A stretch of 35,439 nt of DNA from a bacterium M00.F.Ca.ET.205.01.1.1 (GTDB lineage: Bacteria; Pseudomonadota; Alphaproteobacteria; Rhizobiales; Rhizobiaceae): contig SRUQ01000013.1 of the NCBI GenBank assembly GCA_004791255.1, forward strand, positions 1-35,439. The letters are read 5' to 3'. The position numbers and the translations under genes were made by a program. Every line of letters starts with the position of its first letter. The stretch's first letter is position 1. Below, piece after piece: positions 7,394 to 15,262 of this stretch. The notes beneath the pieces were generated by a model. That model saw only the letters and a list, made by a program, of their open reading frames with translations, ran no database searches and was not told where the DNA came from.

Positions 7394-8332
7394 ATGCTCG
7401 ACGCTCTGACGCTTGACCAACTACGCATGTTTGTCGCCGTTGCGGAAGCGGGCAGCTTTCGCCTGGGCGCGGCCCGGCTCGGCCGTGCGCAGTCCGCGGT
7501 AAGCCATTCGGTGGCCAACCTCGAAATGGAATTGGGCACGCCGCTTTTCGACCGGAGCTCTCATCGGCCGGTCCTGACCGCGGAAGGTCGGGCTTTGCTG
7601 GAGGACAGTCGCTCTCTGCTGCTGCGGGCGGACCTGCTCCGCGCCAAGGCAAGGGGCATGGGAAGCGGTCTCGAAATTGAACTAACCATAGTGGCGGATA
7701 CGCTGTTTCCCATTTCAATAATCGGCGAGGCGCTCGGCCTGCTCCATGTGGCTTTTCCATCGGTCGGCGTTGAGTTGCTCACAGGGGCTCTGGGGGAGCC
7801 AGTAGATGCATTACTGGGTGGGGCGGCCGGCCTTGCGATTACGGTGGGCGAAGATCTACGGGATCCGCGGCTGGAGTTCGACGCTCTGGCGCCTGTTTCT
7901 TTGGCTGCTGTCGTAGGTGCCGGCCATGCCCTCGCCCGCAGGGCCAGGGAGGGACGGATAGGTTCAGGCGATCTCGCCGATCTTGTCCAGATAGTGCTGG
8001 TCGATCCGAGCGCCCGCACGCAAGGAATGGATTTTGGCGTTCTTTCGCAAAGGAAGTGGCGCGTGGGAAGCCAGGTGGCAAAGCTAGAATTGATAAGAGC
8101 GGGTGTCGGCTGGGGCAGGCTTCCCGATTGGCTTATTGCGGACGACCTCGAAGAAGGGCGGCTCGTGCCACTTCCGGCAGCAGCTCTTGGGAAGGACGGG
8201 AGGACCGTGAGCTGGTCGTATCTTGCGCACCGGCTCGACAAACCCTTGCTGCCAGCGGCAGCATTCCTGCGATCCGCCCTTCAGGAGATTGCGGCTTCAG
8301 AGAAAACCGCATCAAGTGCTGTAAAGGACTAA
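7394..8332 (+). CDS. LysR-family transcriptional regulator
   Basis: A 312-residue regulator with the N-terminal winged helix intact: LTLDQLRMFVAVAEAGSF, then ARLGRAQSAVSHSVANLEME and LGTPLFDRSSHRPVLTAEG (residues ~5-65). The rest is the substrate-binding-like effector domain, including a LGTP-style dimer helix and the C-terminal GVGWGRLPDWLIADDLEEG segment typical of the family. The effector is unknown. No clear Shine-Dalgarno precedes ATG 7394; the inverted repeat runs right up to it. It most likely regulates the divergent reductase-transporter pair and itself. Confidence 0.92.
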   Translation: MLDALTLDQLRMFVAVAEAGSFRLGAARLGRAQSAVSHSVANLEMELGTPLFDRSSHRPVLTAEGRALLEDSRSLLLRADLLRAKARGMGSGLEIELTIVADTLFPISIIGEALGLLHVAFPSVGVELLTGALGEPVDALLGGAAGLAITVGEDLRDPRLEFDALAPVSLAAVVGAGHALARRAREGRIGSGDLADLVQIVLVDPSARTQGMDFGVLSQRKWRVGSQVAKLELIRAGVGWGRLPDWLIADDLEEGRLVPLPAAALGKDGRTVSWSYLAHRLDKPLLPAAAFLRSALQEIAASEKTASSAVKD

Positions 8333-8597
8333 GGTCGAATGGGGTATTCGGTACAGCTTGGCATCGTCGAAACCTGAGAAGCGTCTGGTCGAAGCGGGCT
8401 TCGGCCTCGCTTGATCGCGACGGCGTTGTGGCAGGGATCGCCCTATGGCTAGCGAAGAGCTGGTCTATCTCGAAAGTCCTGGCGTGCTCACCAGCGACCA
8501 GCAGCCATCACGCGGAGAGGCATCGGCGGCGGCGCCTCGGGTGTTCGTGTTCTCGCCGCTGGCAAGCGCGCCAAGCCGATCTTCACGATCTGCCACG
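8333..8597. other. 265-bp gap, no convincing gene
   Basis: Between the LysR gene and the convergent GntR gene. One plus-strand stretch near 8545-8600 (AGKRAKPIFTICHVI) faintly recalls the cysteine-elbow region of DJ-1/PfpI proteins, but the flanking sequence does not follow the family. I would not annotate it as a gene. Confidence 0.4.
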
Positions 8598-9494
8598 TCA
8601 TTGATCAAGGCCAATCAGCGAACGCATCAGCGTTGTTCTAGCCGAAGCGAGATGCGCCTGGCAGGCCTGTTTGATACGCTCGGGATCGCGGCTTTCAAGT
8701 GCATCGATATAGGCAACGTGCTCAAGGATTGCTGCCTGGTTGCGCTGCTTTTCATCCTGCTTGTTCCACTGGTAGTGGTAGTGAAAGATGAAGGTGATGA
8801 CGTCGTAGAAATCATCGATAAAGCGGTTTGGCGACGCCTCGTTTATGAGCCGATGGAACCGGTTGTCCAGGCCGGAGAAGTCGTGATAGCGGATTTCAAT
8901 TCGCTTCAGCAGTTCGGTATGCGCAATCTTGAGCGCGGCGAGCTTGCCCCACAGCGGAGACGTGCCGGGCTGCCGGGAAAACAGATGCGCCGAGCGCAGT
9001 TCAAACATCACCCGGATCTCGAACAGCTCAAGTGCGAAGTCCTCAGTGAAGCCCTTGAATAGCCAGCCTGTATTCGGCCTCTTTTCGATCAGCCCGAACC
9101 GGCTGAAGCGGATCAGGAACTCGCGAATTCCGTTGGTCGCAACGCCGAACTGCCGCGCGAGTTCGAGCTCGTTGATGCTTGTTCCGGGTCTGGTGTCCCG
9201 CCGCAGCATCCACTCCATGAAGTGCTGTTCGACATGCTTGGCGCGCGGCGTGGTTTCGGCGTCGGGATAGTAGTCATTGTCGTCGACCGCTCGTCCCGCT
9301 GCCCGGATGCCGCTGTGCTCCGTGACAAGTTGGCGGCGAATTAGTTCTTGTAGAACCTTTCGGACGGTCGTGCGGCTGACGCACATTCGCCGTCTAAGCT
9401 CATTTTCCGATGGAAGTTCGCCGGCCAGTTGTCCGTCGCGCAGCATATTTGCAGTTCGATTGAAGGCCTTCTTGTAAACGGTGTCGGTTCTCAT
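8598..9494 (-). CDS. GntR-type regulator with two winged-helix domains and FCD-like C terminus
   Basis: About 298 residues. Residues ~1-62 are a GntR winged helix (TVYKKAFNRTANMLRDGQL, then LPSENELRRRMCVSRTTVRK and VLQELIRRQLVTEHSG). After a ~30-residue linker a second, divergent GntR helix set follows (HFMEWMLRRDTRPGTSINEL, then ELARQFGVATNGIREFLIRF and SRFGLIEKRPNTGWLF). The remainder is an all-helical FCD-like domain (LFEIRVMFELRSAHLF, ending DPERIKQACQAHLASARTTL). Two tandem DNA-binding domains in one chain are unusual for this family. ATG 9494 is preceded by AGGGGA; an in-frame ATG at 9554 would overlap the operator. It is divergent from a sugar transporter operon, its likely target. Confidence 0.88.
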   Translation of the reverse strand: MRTDTVYKKAFNRTANMLRDGQLAGELPSENELRRRMCVSRTTVRKVLQELIRRQLVTEHSGIRAAGRAVDDNDYYPDAETTPRAKHVEQHFMEWMLRRDTRPGTSINELELARQFGVATNGIREFLIRFSRFGLIEKRPNTGWLFKGFTEDFALELFEIRVMFELRSAHLFSRQPGTSPLWGKLAALKIAHTELLKRIEIRYHDFSGLDNRFHRLINEASPNRFIDDFYDVITFIFHYHYQWNKQDEKQRNQAAILEHVAYIDALESRDPERIKQACQAHLASARTTLMRSLIGLDQ

Positions 9495-9537
9495 CGGACA
9501 TCCCCTGGAAAACACCTTGTCCTTTCTAGCATGAACT

Positions 9538-9590
9538 TTATCCATAAAAAACAACTTGACCCAACTGCGCCCGTTGTTTTTTATCGATAA
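9538..9590. promoter_or_regulatory. Large inverted-repeat operator and promoter of the CUT2 operon
   Basis: Two 18-base arms (9538-9555 and 9573-9590) are inverted copies with a single mismatch, separated by 17 bases. Each outer end holds TTATCSATAA, itself a palindrome (exact in the right arm), and each inner end holds AAAAAACAAC or its complement. Within it TTGACC (9556-9561) and TTTTAT (9579-9584) are spaced 17 bases as -35/-10 for the plus-strand operon, so a protein bound to the right arm would cover the -10. The double-HTH GntR protein encoded next to it is the obvious candidate ligand. Confidence 0.65.
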
Positions 9591-9659
9591 GAAGAGGACC
9601 TAAGCACGATCTGAGTTTTGACGACGCGGCTTGCACAGAGCCTCGGGGGGAGGGAGACT

Positions 9660-10712
9660 TTGTCTGATACGGGAAACACCGGCACCTCCGTCGGCGAGGG
9701 CGCTTTGGCAGCATCCAGGAAGCGAGAAGCCGTTCCCGGCCTTGCGCTTGGCCTCGCGCTGCTGAGCGCTGGTCCCGTCGTTATCCTGGTGTTGCTGATC
9801 GTCGTTCTCAGTTTTCTGTCACCCTACTTCCTGACAGGCCGCAACCTCAGCAACATCCTTGCCCAGACCGCCGTCATCTCGGTCGTGGCGATGGGGCAGC
9901 ATCTGGTCATCCTGACACGCGGGATCGACCTCTCCGTCGGCTCGAACGTTGCACTGGCGTCCGTCGTGGGCGCGCTCAGCTTTCATGCGGGTGCTCCCGC
10001 CGCCGTAGTGATCGTGGTGATGGTTGGTTGTGGGGCGGCGGTCGGCGCCATCAACGGGCTCTTCTACGTCTTCGGCCGGTTGCCGCATCCTTTCATCATC
10101 ACGCTGGCAACATTGAGCATCGCCAAAGGCTTGGCGCTCCAACTGGCCGATGGACGCGCCATCCCCGGCATGCCGGATTCGATCGATGCGCTTGGCCGCG
10201 AAGCTGTATGGGGCCTGCCTGGATCGGTTTTTGTGGTTGCGGGCGTTGCCGCGGTCCTTTTCGTCATGGCTAAGACGATGGTCTGGGGGCGCTGGATCTA
10301 TGCTGTCGGTGGCAGGCCCGATGCTGCGTTGCGCATGGGCATACCCGTGTCCTGGGTTCTGGTTTCGGTCTATGTGATCTCAGGGGTGTGCGCCGGGATC
10401 GGCGCCGTCATCCTCGCCGGCCGTACCGACGCCGGTTCGCCTTTGTTCGGCAATCTGCTGGAACTGGATACGATCGCGGCGGTCATCATCGGGGGCGCCA
10501 GTTTTCTCGGCGGCCGCGGCCATCTTGGCCACGCCTTGATCGGCGCCATCATGATCGGCGTCATCCGCAACGCGCTCAACCTGCTCAACGTCAACGTTTT
10601 CTTCCAGCTCATCGTCATCGGCGTGGTCATCGTCATCGCGGTCGAGTCCGATGTGCTGCGCAACTATCTCGAAGGGCGCGTGCGTGTCATGCAGGCCGGG
10701 AGGCAGTCATGA
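9660..10712 (+). CDS. CUT2-family sugar ABC transporter permease (RbsC/FrcC-like)
   Basis: A ~350-residue inner-membrane permease of the ribose/fructose/xylose class with about ten hydrophobic segments. Family marks are LSPYFLTGRNLSNILAQTAV, MGQHLVILTRGIDLSVGSNV, the GRWIYAVGGRPDAALRMGI cytoplasmic (EAA-equivalent) loop, and the late GLLELDTIAAVIIGG-like block reading GNLLELDTIAAVIIGGASFL. I choose the TTG at 9660 because GGGAGGGAG lies just before it; an upstream TTG at 9618 lacks a site. It overlaps the ATPase gene by four bases (ATGA), indicating translational coupling. Substrate probably a monosaccharide or polyol. Confidence 0.93.
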   Translation: MSDTGNTGTSVGEGALAASRKREAVPGLALGLALLSAGPVVILVLLIVVLSFLSPYFLTGRNLSNILAQTAVISVVAMGQHLVILTRGIDLSVGSNVALASVVGALSFHAGAPAAVVIVVMVGCGAAVGAINGLFYVFGRLPHPFIITLATLSIAKGLALQLADGRAIPGMPDSIDALGREAVWGLPGSVFVVAGVAAVLFVMAKTMVWGRWIYAVGGRPDAALRMGIPVSWVLVSVYVISGVCAGIGAVILAGRTDAGSPLFGNLLELDTIAAVIIGGASFLGGRGHLGHALIGAIMIGVIRNALNLLNVNVFFQLIVIGVVIVIAVESDVLRNYLEGRVRVMQAGRQS

Positions 10713-11494
10713 GCGCCGTTGCGGCCAACGCCGATAGTGCCAGTACTGCCGGCCAGCCCGTACTGGCCGTACGCGGTGCTTCCAAGCGGTTCGGTTCGGT
10801 TCTGGCCTTGGACGACGTCAGCATCGAGGTGCGCCGAGGCGAGATCGTCGGCCTGCTCGGTGATAACGGAGCCGGCAAATCGACGCTGACCAAATGCATC
10901 AGCGGGGTGCACCAACTCGATGCCGGCGCGATTCTCCTGGACGGTGCGCCAACGCAGATACGCTCCCCTGCGGATGCGCGTTTCGCCGGCATCGAGACCG
11001 TCTATCAGGACCTGGCGCTGTTCGACAATCTGACACCGGGACAGAACTTCTTTGCCGGTCGCGAATTGGCCGGGCCGCAATGGCTCCCGCGCGGCCTGCG
11101 ATTTCTTCAACAGCGCAGGATGGATGCCGAGACGCGCATTCTGCTCGCCAATTTGAAAGTCACCTTGCCAAGGCTGGATGCCGTCGTCGCGATGATGTCG
11201 GGCGGTCAAAGGCAAGCCATCGCGGTTGCCCGGTCGACCGTATTTGCCCGCAAGGTCGTGATCCTCGATGAGCCGACCGCAGCACTTGGGCTGCGTGAAT
11301 CGCGGCAAGTGCTCAACCTTGTCGCTGCCCTGCGCGACCAAGGCAATGCCGTCATCCTGATCACTCACAATATGGAGCATGTCGTCGAGCTCGCCGATCG
11401 CGCCGTGGTGCTTCGCCAGGGGCGCAAGGTCGGTGAACTGGTGCCGACCAAGGACAACAAGCAGGAGCTGGTTTCCATGATCGTTGGAGCCTGA
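10709..11494 (+). CDS. CUT2-family sugar ABC transporter ATPase, single nucleotide-binding domain
   Basis: A 261-residue cytoplasmic ATPase that energises the adjacent permease. Walker A GDNGAGKST, Q-loop in TVYQDLALFDNL, signature MSGGQRQAIAVAR, Walker B VVILDEPTAAL and the H-loop ITHNMEHVVELADRAVVL are all present. Most CUT2 systems (RbsA, XylG) use a fused double ATPase of ~500 residues. This one is a single domain, as in the fructose transporter FrcA of rhizobia, so it presumably works as a homodimer. Start ATG 10709 overlaps the permease stop. Confidence 0.94.
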   Translation: MSAVAANADSASTAGQPVLAVRGASKRFGSVLALDDVSIEVRRGEIVGLLGDNGAGKSTLTKCISGVHQLDAGAILLDGAPTQIRSPADARFAGIETVYQDLALFDNLTPGQNFFAGRELAGPQWLPRGLRFLQQRRMDAETRILLANLKVTLPRLDAVVAMMSGGQRQAIAVARSTVFARKVVILDEPTAALGLRESRQVLNLVAALRDQGNAVILITHNMEHVVELADRAVVLRQGRKVGELVPTKDNKQELVSMIVGA

Positions 11495-11582
11495 TCCGTC
11501 CGAGATTTGGGGACCGTTCCGGTCCGCAAATGCCTGAAGCGACTTCCGCCGGAAGACGCCTCAATTCCAAGGGAGGAATGGA

Positions 11583-12503
11583 ATGCCAATGAACCTAAAA
11601 CTGCTCGCTGGGCTGGCGATCGCCGTTACGTTTGCGATGCCAGCTTCCGCCGCCGACAAGATCAAGGTCGGCCTGATTACGAAATTCCCGGTGCCATTCT
11701 ACTCGACCATGGAGGATGCCGCCAAGAAATACGCGGCCGCTCATCCCGAGATCGAACTGGTCACCGGCCAGGGCCAGGCGGCTACCGACATTGAAGGCCA
11801 GATCGCCCTGATCGAATCCATGATCACGCAAGGCGTCAAGGGCCTGGCGATCACTCCGGTCGATCCGACCGTAGCACCGGCGCTCGACAAGGCGGTCGCC
11901 GCCGGCATCAAGGTGGTTCTCGTCGACAACAGCATTCCTGACTGGAAGGGCCAGACCGCGCTGGTTTCGACCAACAATCTCAATGGCGGCAAGATCGCCG
12001 GAGAGTATCTGAGGACCGTGCTCAAGAGCGGTGACAAGGTCGGCATTCTGCAAGGTGTTCCCGGAGTGCCGGCGCTGGACGACCGTGTCACCGGGATGAT
12101 GGAGGGGCTTGGAGACGTCAAGGTCGAGGTCGTCGGCAAGGGCGCAACCAATTGCACGCTGGAACTTGGCACGTCAGTGACCGAAGACATCCTGACCGCC
12201 AATCCCGATCTCAAGGCGATCTACGCGGCCTGCGGCCCGCCAATCCCGGGTGCTGTCAAATCGATCAGCAATGCGGGCATTGCCAACGACAAGATTATCC
12301 TGGTCGGCTTTGATGCCTGCTGCGGTGAGATCGAAGCGATCAAGTCGGGCGCGGAAGACGCCAGCGTTGCGCAATTTCCGGCAAAAATGGGCGAGCTCGG
12401 CATCGACACAGTCGTCAAGGCGATCCGCGGGGAAACCGTCGAGGCCAACGTGGATACCGGCGCCGGCCTCGTGACGCTGCAGAACGTCAAGGACTTCGAA
12501 TAG
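11583..12503 (+). CDS. CUT2 sugar ABC transporter periplasmic binding protein (RbsB/FrcB-like)
   Basis: A 306-residue protein with a Sec signal peptide (MNLKLLAGLAIAVTFAMPAS, cleavage near SAA-DKIKVG). The mature protein is a type 1 periplasmic binding fold: KIKVGLITKFPVPFYSTMED, IESMITQGVKGLAITPVDPT, GIKVVLVDNSIPDW, GKIAGEYLRTVLKSGDKVGI, then ILVGFDACCGEIEAIKSG near the ligand cleft. It would capture the sugar for the preceding permease and ATPase. The GGGAGGAATG site precedes ATG 11583; an ATG two codons later is possible. An intrinsic terminator follows directly. Confidence 0.94.
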   Translation: MPMNLKLLAGLAIAVTFAMPASAADKIKVGLITKFPVPFYSTMEDAAKKYAAAHPEIELVTGQGQAATDIEGQIALIESMITQGVKGLAITPVDPTVAPALDKAVAAGIKVVLVDNSIPDWKGQTALVSTNNLNGGKIAGEYLRTVLKSGDKVGILQGVPGVPALDDRVTGMMEGLGDVKVEVVGKGATNCTLELGTSVTEDILTANPDLKAIYAACGPPIPGAVKSISNAGIANDKIILVGFDACCGEIEAIKSGAEDASVAQFPAKMGELGIDTVVKAIRGETVEANVDTGAGLVTLQNVKDFE

Positions 12504-12518
12504 GCTCCCACACCTTGG

Positions 12519-12549
12519 CCCGGCGGTCCCAACTGCCGGGTTCTTTTTT
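12519..12549 (+). terminator. Intrinsic terminator after the binding-protein gene
   Basis: An 8-bp stem (CCCGGCGG / CTGCCGGG, with one G-U pair) and 6-base loop followed by TTCTTTTTT. It lies 16 bases after the binding-protein stop and 26 bases before the dehydrogenase start. It is the clearest intrinsic terminator in the window and would lower expression of the dehydrogenase relative to the transporter. Confidence 0.8.
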
Positions 12550-12574
12550 GGAACTTTTCAGGAAGATGGTCCGC

Positions 12575-13588
12575 ATGAAAGCGCTGGTATGCCGAAAGCC
12601 CGGCGAATTGACCTTCGAGGATCGCCCGGCTCCCGGCCGGCCGAGCGCCGGATGGGCGCTCATCAGCATCAGCCATGTCGGGATCTGTGGCACCGACTAC
12701 CACATTTTTGAAGGCAAGCATCCCTACCTGGCCTACCCGCGTATCATGGGCCATGAACTCTCCGGCACCGTGATGGCGGTCGGCGAGAGCGTCGGCATCG
12801 AGGTCGGCGAGCGGGTCGTCGTAAATCCCTATTTCGCCTGCGGCAAATGCATTGCCTGCCGTCACGACAAGCCGAATTGCTGCGTATCGATCGAAGTGTT
12901 GGGCGTTCATCGCGACGGCGGCATGTGTGAAGAATTGCTTGTGCCTGCCGCCAACCTTTACCCGGTCGCAGGACTGTCGCTTGTTGACGCGGCGGCTGTC
13001 GAGTTCCTGGCAATTGGCGCCCATGCGGTGAGGCGCTCCAAGGTTGCTGCCGGCGTACGCACATTGGTCATCGGCGCCGGACCGATCGGACTGGGTACGG
13101 CATTGTTTGCGCGCATAGCAGGCCAGGCGGTGACGATCATGGACATGAGCAGGGAACGGCTCGACTTCGCCGAAGGTCAACTCGGCTTTCCCGTCATCGA
13201 CGGTGCGTCGGCGTCACCTGTCGATCTGGTGCGGGAGCGAACCGATGGCGATCGTTTTGACCTCGTCTTCGATGCAACCGGCAGCAAGGCCTCGATCCAG
13301 GCCGCCTTCGGCTATGTGGCCCATGGCGGTGGGCTGATAATGGTAAGCGTCATCAAGGACGAGATCAGCTTCTCCGACCCTGAATTCCACAAACGCGAGA
13401 TGATGGTAATCGGCAGCCGCAACGCGCTTCGCGTCGACTTCGACCACGTCATGGCGGCTATGCACAATGGCGCCATTCCTGTGGCCAAGCTCATAACGCA
13501 CCACACGACCCTTCAGAACAGTGCGCGCGATATTTCTCGTTGGGCTCATCAGAAGTCGGGCCTGATCAAGGCCGTGATCACCCTCTAG
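12575..13588 (+). CDS. Zinc-dependent sugar/polyol dehydrogenase (MDR superfamily)
   Basis: A 337-residue NAD(P)-dependent medium-chain dehydrogenase. Catalytic zinc ligands Cys38 (GICGTDYH), His60-Glu61 (GHELSG) and Glu143 (VEFLAIGAHA) are visible. The structural zinc site Cys89, Cys92, Cys95, Cys103 (CGKCIACRHDKPNCC) is intact, and the Rossmann motif GAGPIG lies at 167-172. The closest groups by pattern are sorbitol/L-idonate/galactitol-type dehydrogenases that interconvert a polyol or aldonate with a keto-sugar. ATG 12575 follows AGGAAG; ATG 12566 is an alternative. Position behind the CUT2 transporter suggests it oxidises the imported compound or a derivative. Confidence 0.9.
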   Translation: MKALVCRKPGELTFEDRPAPGRPSAGWALISISHVGICGTDYHIFEGKHPYLAYPRIMGHELSGTVMAVGESVGIEVGERVVVNPYFACGKCIACRHDKPNCCVSIEVLGVHRDGGMCEELLVPAANLYPVAGLSLVDAAAVEFLAIGAHAVRRSKVAAGVRTLVIGAGPIGLGTALFARIAGQAVTIMDMSRERLDFAEGQLGFPVIDGASASPVDLVRERTDGDRFDLVFDATGSKASIQAAFGYVAHGGGLIMVSVIKDEISFSDPEFHKREMMVIGSRNALRVDFDHVMAAMHNGAIPVAKLITHHTTLQNSARDISRWAHQKSGLIKAVITL

Positions 13589-13788
13589 CCCTTCCCTTGG
13601 TGCTGACACATCTCGAAACGACCGCTTGTGCCATGAGTGCAGCTTGCTTGGCGTCACGTCTCGAAGAAGCAGGAAGCTCGAGAACGGCCCACGCGGCGCC
13701 GTTGACAGGAACCGACCTTTCGCCGCGCAAGGGGGCCACCACCAGTTCCCAGCAGATCACGGGCTCGGCCATCTCCGAGATGCCGATC

Positions 13789-14355
13789 CTACTTGCGCCG
13801 CGCGTCGCTCACCGTCAGCCAGATAGCGGAGACGAGGAAGTAGAAGGCGCCGAAGGCGGCATAGGGCGCGACATTGGTGATGTCGATCGTCGCCGCACTG
13901 TCCGCCATCTTGACAAAGAAAATGCCTGCCAGTGCCGACTGAGCGCCGCTCAGCACCATTGCCCACTGCGCGCCGGACTGCCAACGCCTGACCGCGGTTG
14001 CAAGCTGAAAGAGGCCCGAAGAGACTGCCCAGACGCCGAAGACGATGAGTACGGTGTTCATACCTTTGCCGAGGGCAACGGCGACTGCCACGGTGGTGAT
14101 GATGCTGATGACGAAGTTGAGCAACTGCGTCTTATTGCGGTTCAAGCCCCCGGTTCGCTGGGCGTCGATGAAGTTGGCCAACGCATCCCAGGCCGGATAG
14201 GCGACCAGCATGATGGCTGCCAGGGAAGGCATTGTCTTGGCGACCGTGAAGGCCAGGACGACCCAGGCGGTCGAAACGGCAAAGCGTGTGAAATAGTAGC
14301 TTTTAAGCCAGGCGGTTGAGGGTTGGATCAGGTTGGTTTCGATCGTGGTGAGCAT
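13789..14355 (-). CDS. Small multi-pass membrane protein (DUF308/HdeD-like)
   Basis: A 188-residue protein with about six hydrophobic helices arranged as pairs (for example FAVSTAWVVLAFTVAKTMPS, LLNFVISIITTVAVAVAL and APYAAFGAFYFLVSAIWLTV). The pattern, with the motif LIVFGVWAVSSGLFQLATAV and RRWQSGAQWAMVLSG, matches DUF308/HdeD-like proteins of unknown biochemical role, some linked to acid stress. A 22-bp palindrome matching the operator of the neighbouring TetR gene lies 24 bases upstream of the ATG, so it is probably repressed by that regulator. Confidence 0.8.
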   Translation of the reverse strand: MLTTIETNLIQPSTAWLKSYYFTRFAVSTAWVVLAFTVAKTMPSLAAIMLVAYPAWDALANFIDAQRTGGLNRNKTQLLNFVISIITTVAVAVALGKGMNTVLIVFGVWAVSSGLFQLATAVRRWQSGAQWAMVLSGAQSALAGIFFVKMADSAATIDITNVAPYAAFGAFYFLVSAIWLTVSDARRK

Positions 14356-14378
14356 TCGGTTTTCCTTCGTGTTTTGAA

Positions 14379-14400
14379 GTCTACCTACTAGAAGGTAGAC
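14379..14400. promoter_or_regulatory. Putative TetR operator upstream of the DUF308 gene
   Basis: A 22-bp palindrome with one mismatched pair, core CTACCTACTAGAAGGTAG, centred on CTAG. Fifteen consecutive bases recur (in the opposite orientation) directly upstream of the TetR gene at 15245-15259. Its place close to the gene start fits repression. Confidence 0.72.
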
Positions 14401-14647
14401 AATGCAACGTCAACCCCGTTCTTGCCGGTCTCTCACCGAGAAATGGCCAAGCGAGGAGGACCATCGAAGGGTGTTGAGAGCTGGTTGGCGGCCGCCGATA
14501 CGCTGGCGAGCCCCTGCTCGAGCCCGACAACGACCAGCGCAAAGTTCCGGCCGCCAACGAATCGAGATGGCGATTATCGGTCCGCATTCGCGGTGGATTG
14601 GTTTCGGCGAATGTCTTGTCAGTCAGGCATGCCGCGCGAATAACGAG
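14401..14647. other. 247-bp gap, no recognisable gene
   Basis: Lies between the DUF308 gene promoter and the 3' end of the TetR gene. Short open frames exist on both strands but none resembles a known protein or has a good ribosome-binding site. No clear terminator for the TetR gene is seen. Confidence 0.5.
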
Positions 14648-15235
14648 TCAGTGGACCTTCGCCGATAGACGCTGCACGGTCGGCGTCAGGATGGCGTCAA
14701 AGAGGGCAGGGTTGCCATTGGCACGCGCCGACAGCATCGCGCCATGGACAGTCGCCATGAAAGTCTCAGCCTCCAGCTCGGCAGAGCCGGCGAATTTGAG
14801 AATCCCTTGTTCCGCGCCCCGGTTCATCACCTTGGTCAACCAGGACGACAGAGATCGAAAGTAGGCCCGCACCTCGACGGCAACCTCAGGCGGCAGCGCC
14901 GGGAGTTCGCTGGCAAGCAGCGCGCAAACGCAAAACGGGACGCTCGCGTCTTCAATGCATTTTGCCCAGTAGCCAGCATAGGTTTGAAGCAGTGCAAGCG
15001 GGTCGGGGAATTTACTTTCCAGATCCGCCATGCTGACCTCGGTGCGCTCGCGATGGCGCGCCACAAGAGTGCGCACAAGGTCGACTTTGCTGGGGAAATG
15101 ATGGTGGATGCTCGCCTTGCGAACCCCCACCACCTCAGCGATATCGGCGTAGCTGAATCCGTTGTAGCCGCCCGAAACAATGAAGTTCCGCGCGGAGGCC
15201 AAAATCTGATCGGAAGTCATTACAAGGCTGCTCAT
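14648..15235 (-). CDS. TetR/AcrR-family transcriptional repressor
   Basis: A 195-residue regulator. The N-terminal helix-turn-helix is clear at residues ~8-55: QILASARNFIVSGGYNGFSY, then ADIAEVVGVRKASIHHHFPS and KVDLVRTLVARH. The C-terminal domain (about 60-195) resembles the TetR_C group with a PFCVCALLASELPALPPEV segment; the nearby cysteines could sense reactive compounds, though this is speculation. A palindromic operator lies only 9 bases upstream of ATG 15235, implying autoregulation, and the same operator precedes the DUF308 gene downstream. ATG 15220 is an alternative start. Confidence 0.93.
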   Translation of the reverse strand: MSSLVMTSDQILASARNFIVSGGYNGFSYADIAEVVGVRKASIHHHFPSKVDLVRTLVARHRERTEVSMADLESKFPDPLALLQTYAGYWAKCIEDASVPFCVCALLASELPALPPEVAVEVRAYFRSLSSWLTKVMNRGAEQGILKFAGSAELEAETFMATVHGAMLSARANGNPALFDAILTPTVQRLSAKVH

Positions 15236-15240
15236 GAGGT

Positions 15241-15262
15241 GTACCTACCTTCTAGTAGGATT
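15241..15262. promoter_or_regulatory. Putative TetR operator upstream of the TetR gene
   Basis: Contains CTACCTTCTAGTAGG (15245-15259), identical over 15 bases to the reverse complement of the palindrome at 14379-14400; the outer bases on one side diverge, so the site is less symmetric. It overlaps where the ribosome would load, which fits negative autoregulation. Confidence 0.7.

Noticed and set aside
8445..8604. DJ-1/PfpI-like fragment (KPIFTICH)
   Set aside because: Only about 15 residues resemble the family; flanking sequence and frame do not continue the match.
13578..13772. A 64-codon minus-strand frame between the zinc dehydrogenase and DUF308 genes
   Set aside because: It overlaps the end of the dehydrogenase gene, has no family resemblance and no convincing ribosome-binding site.
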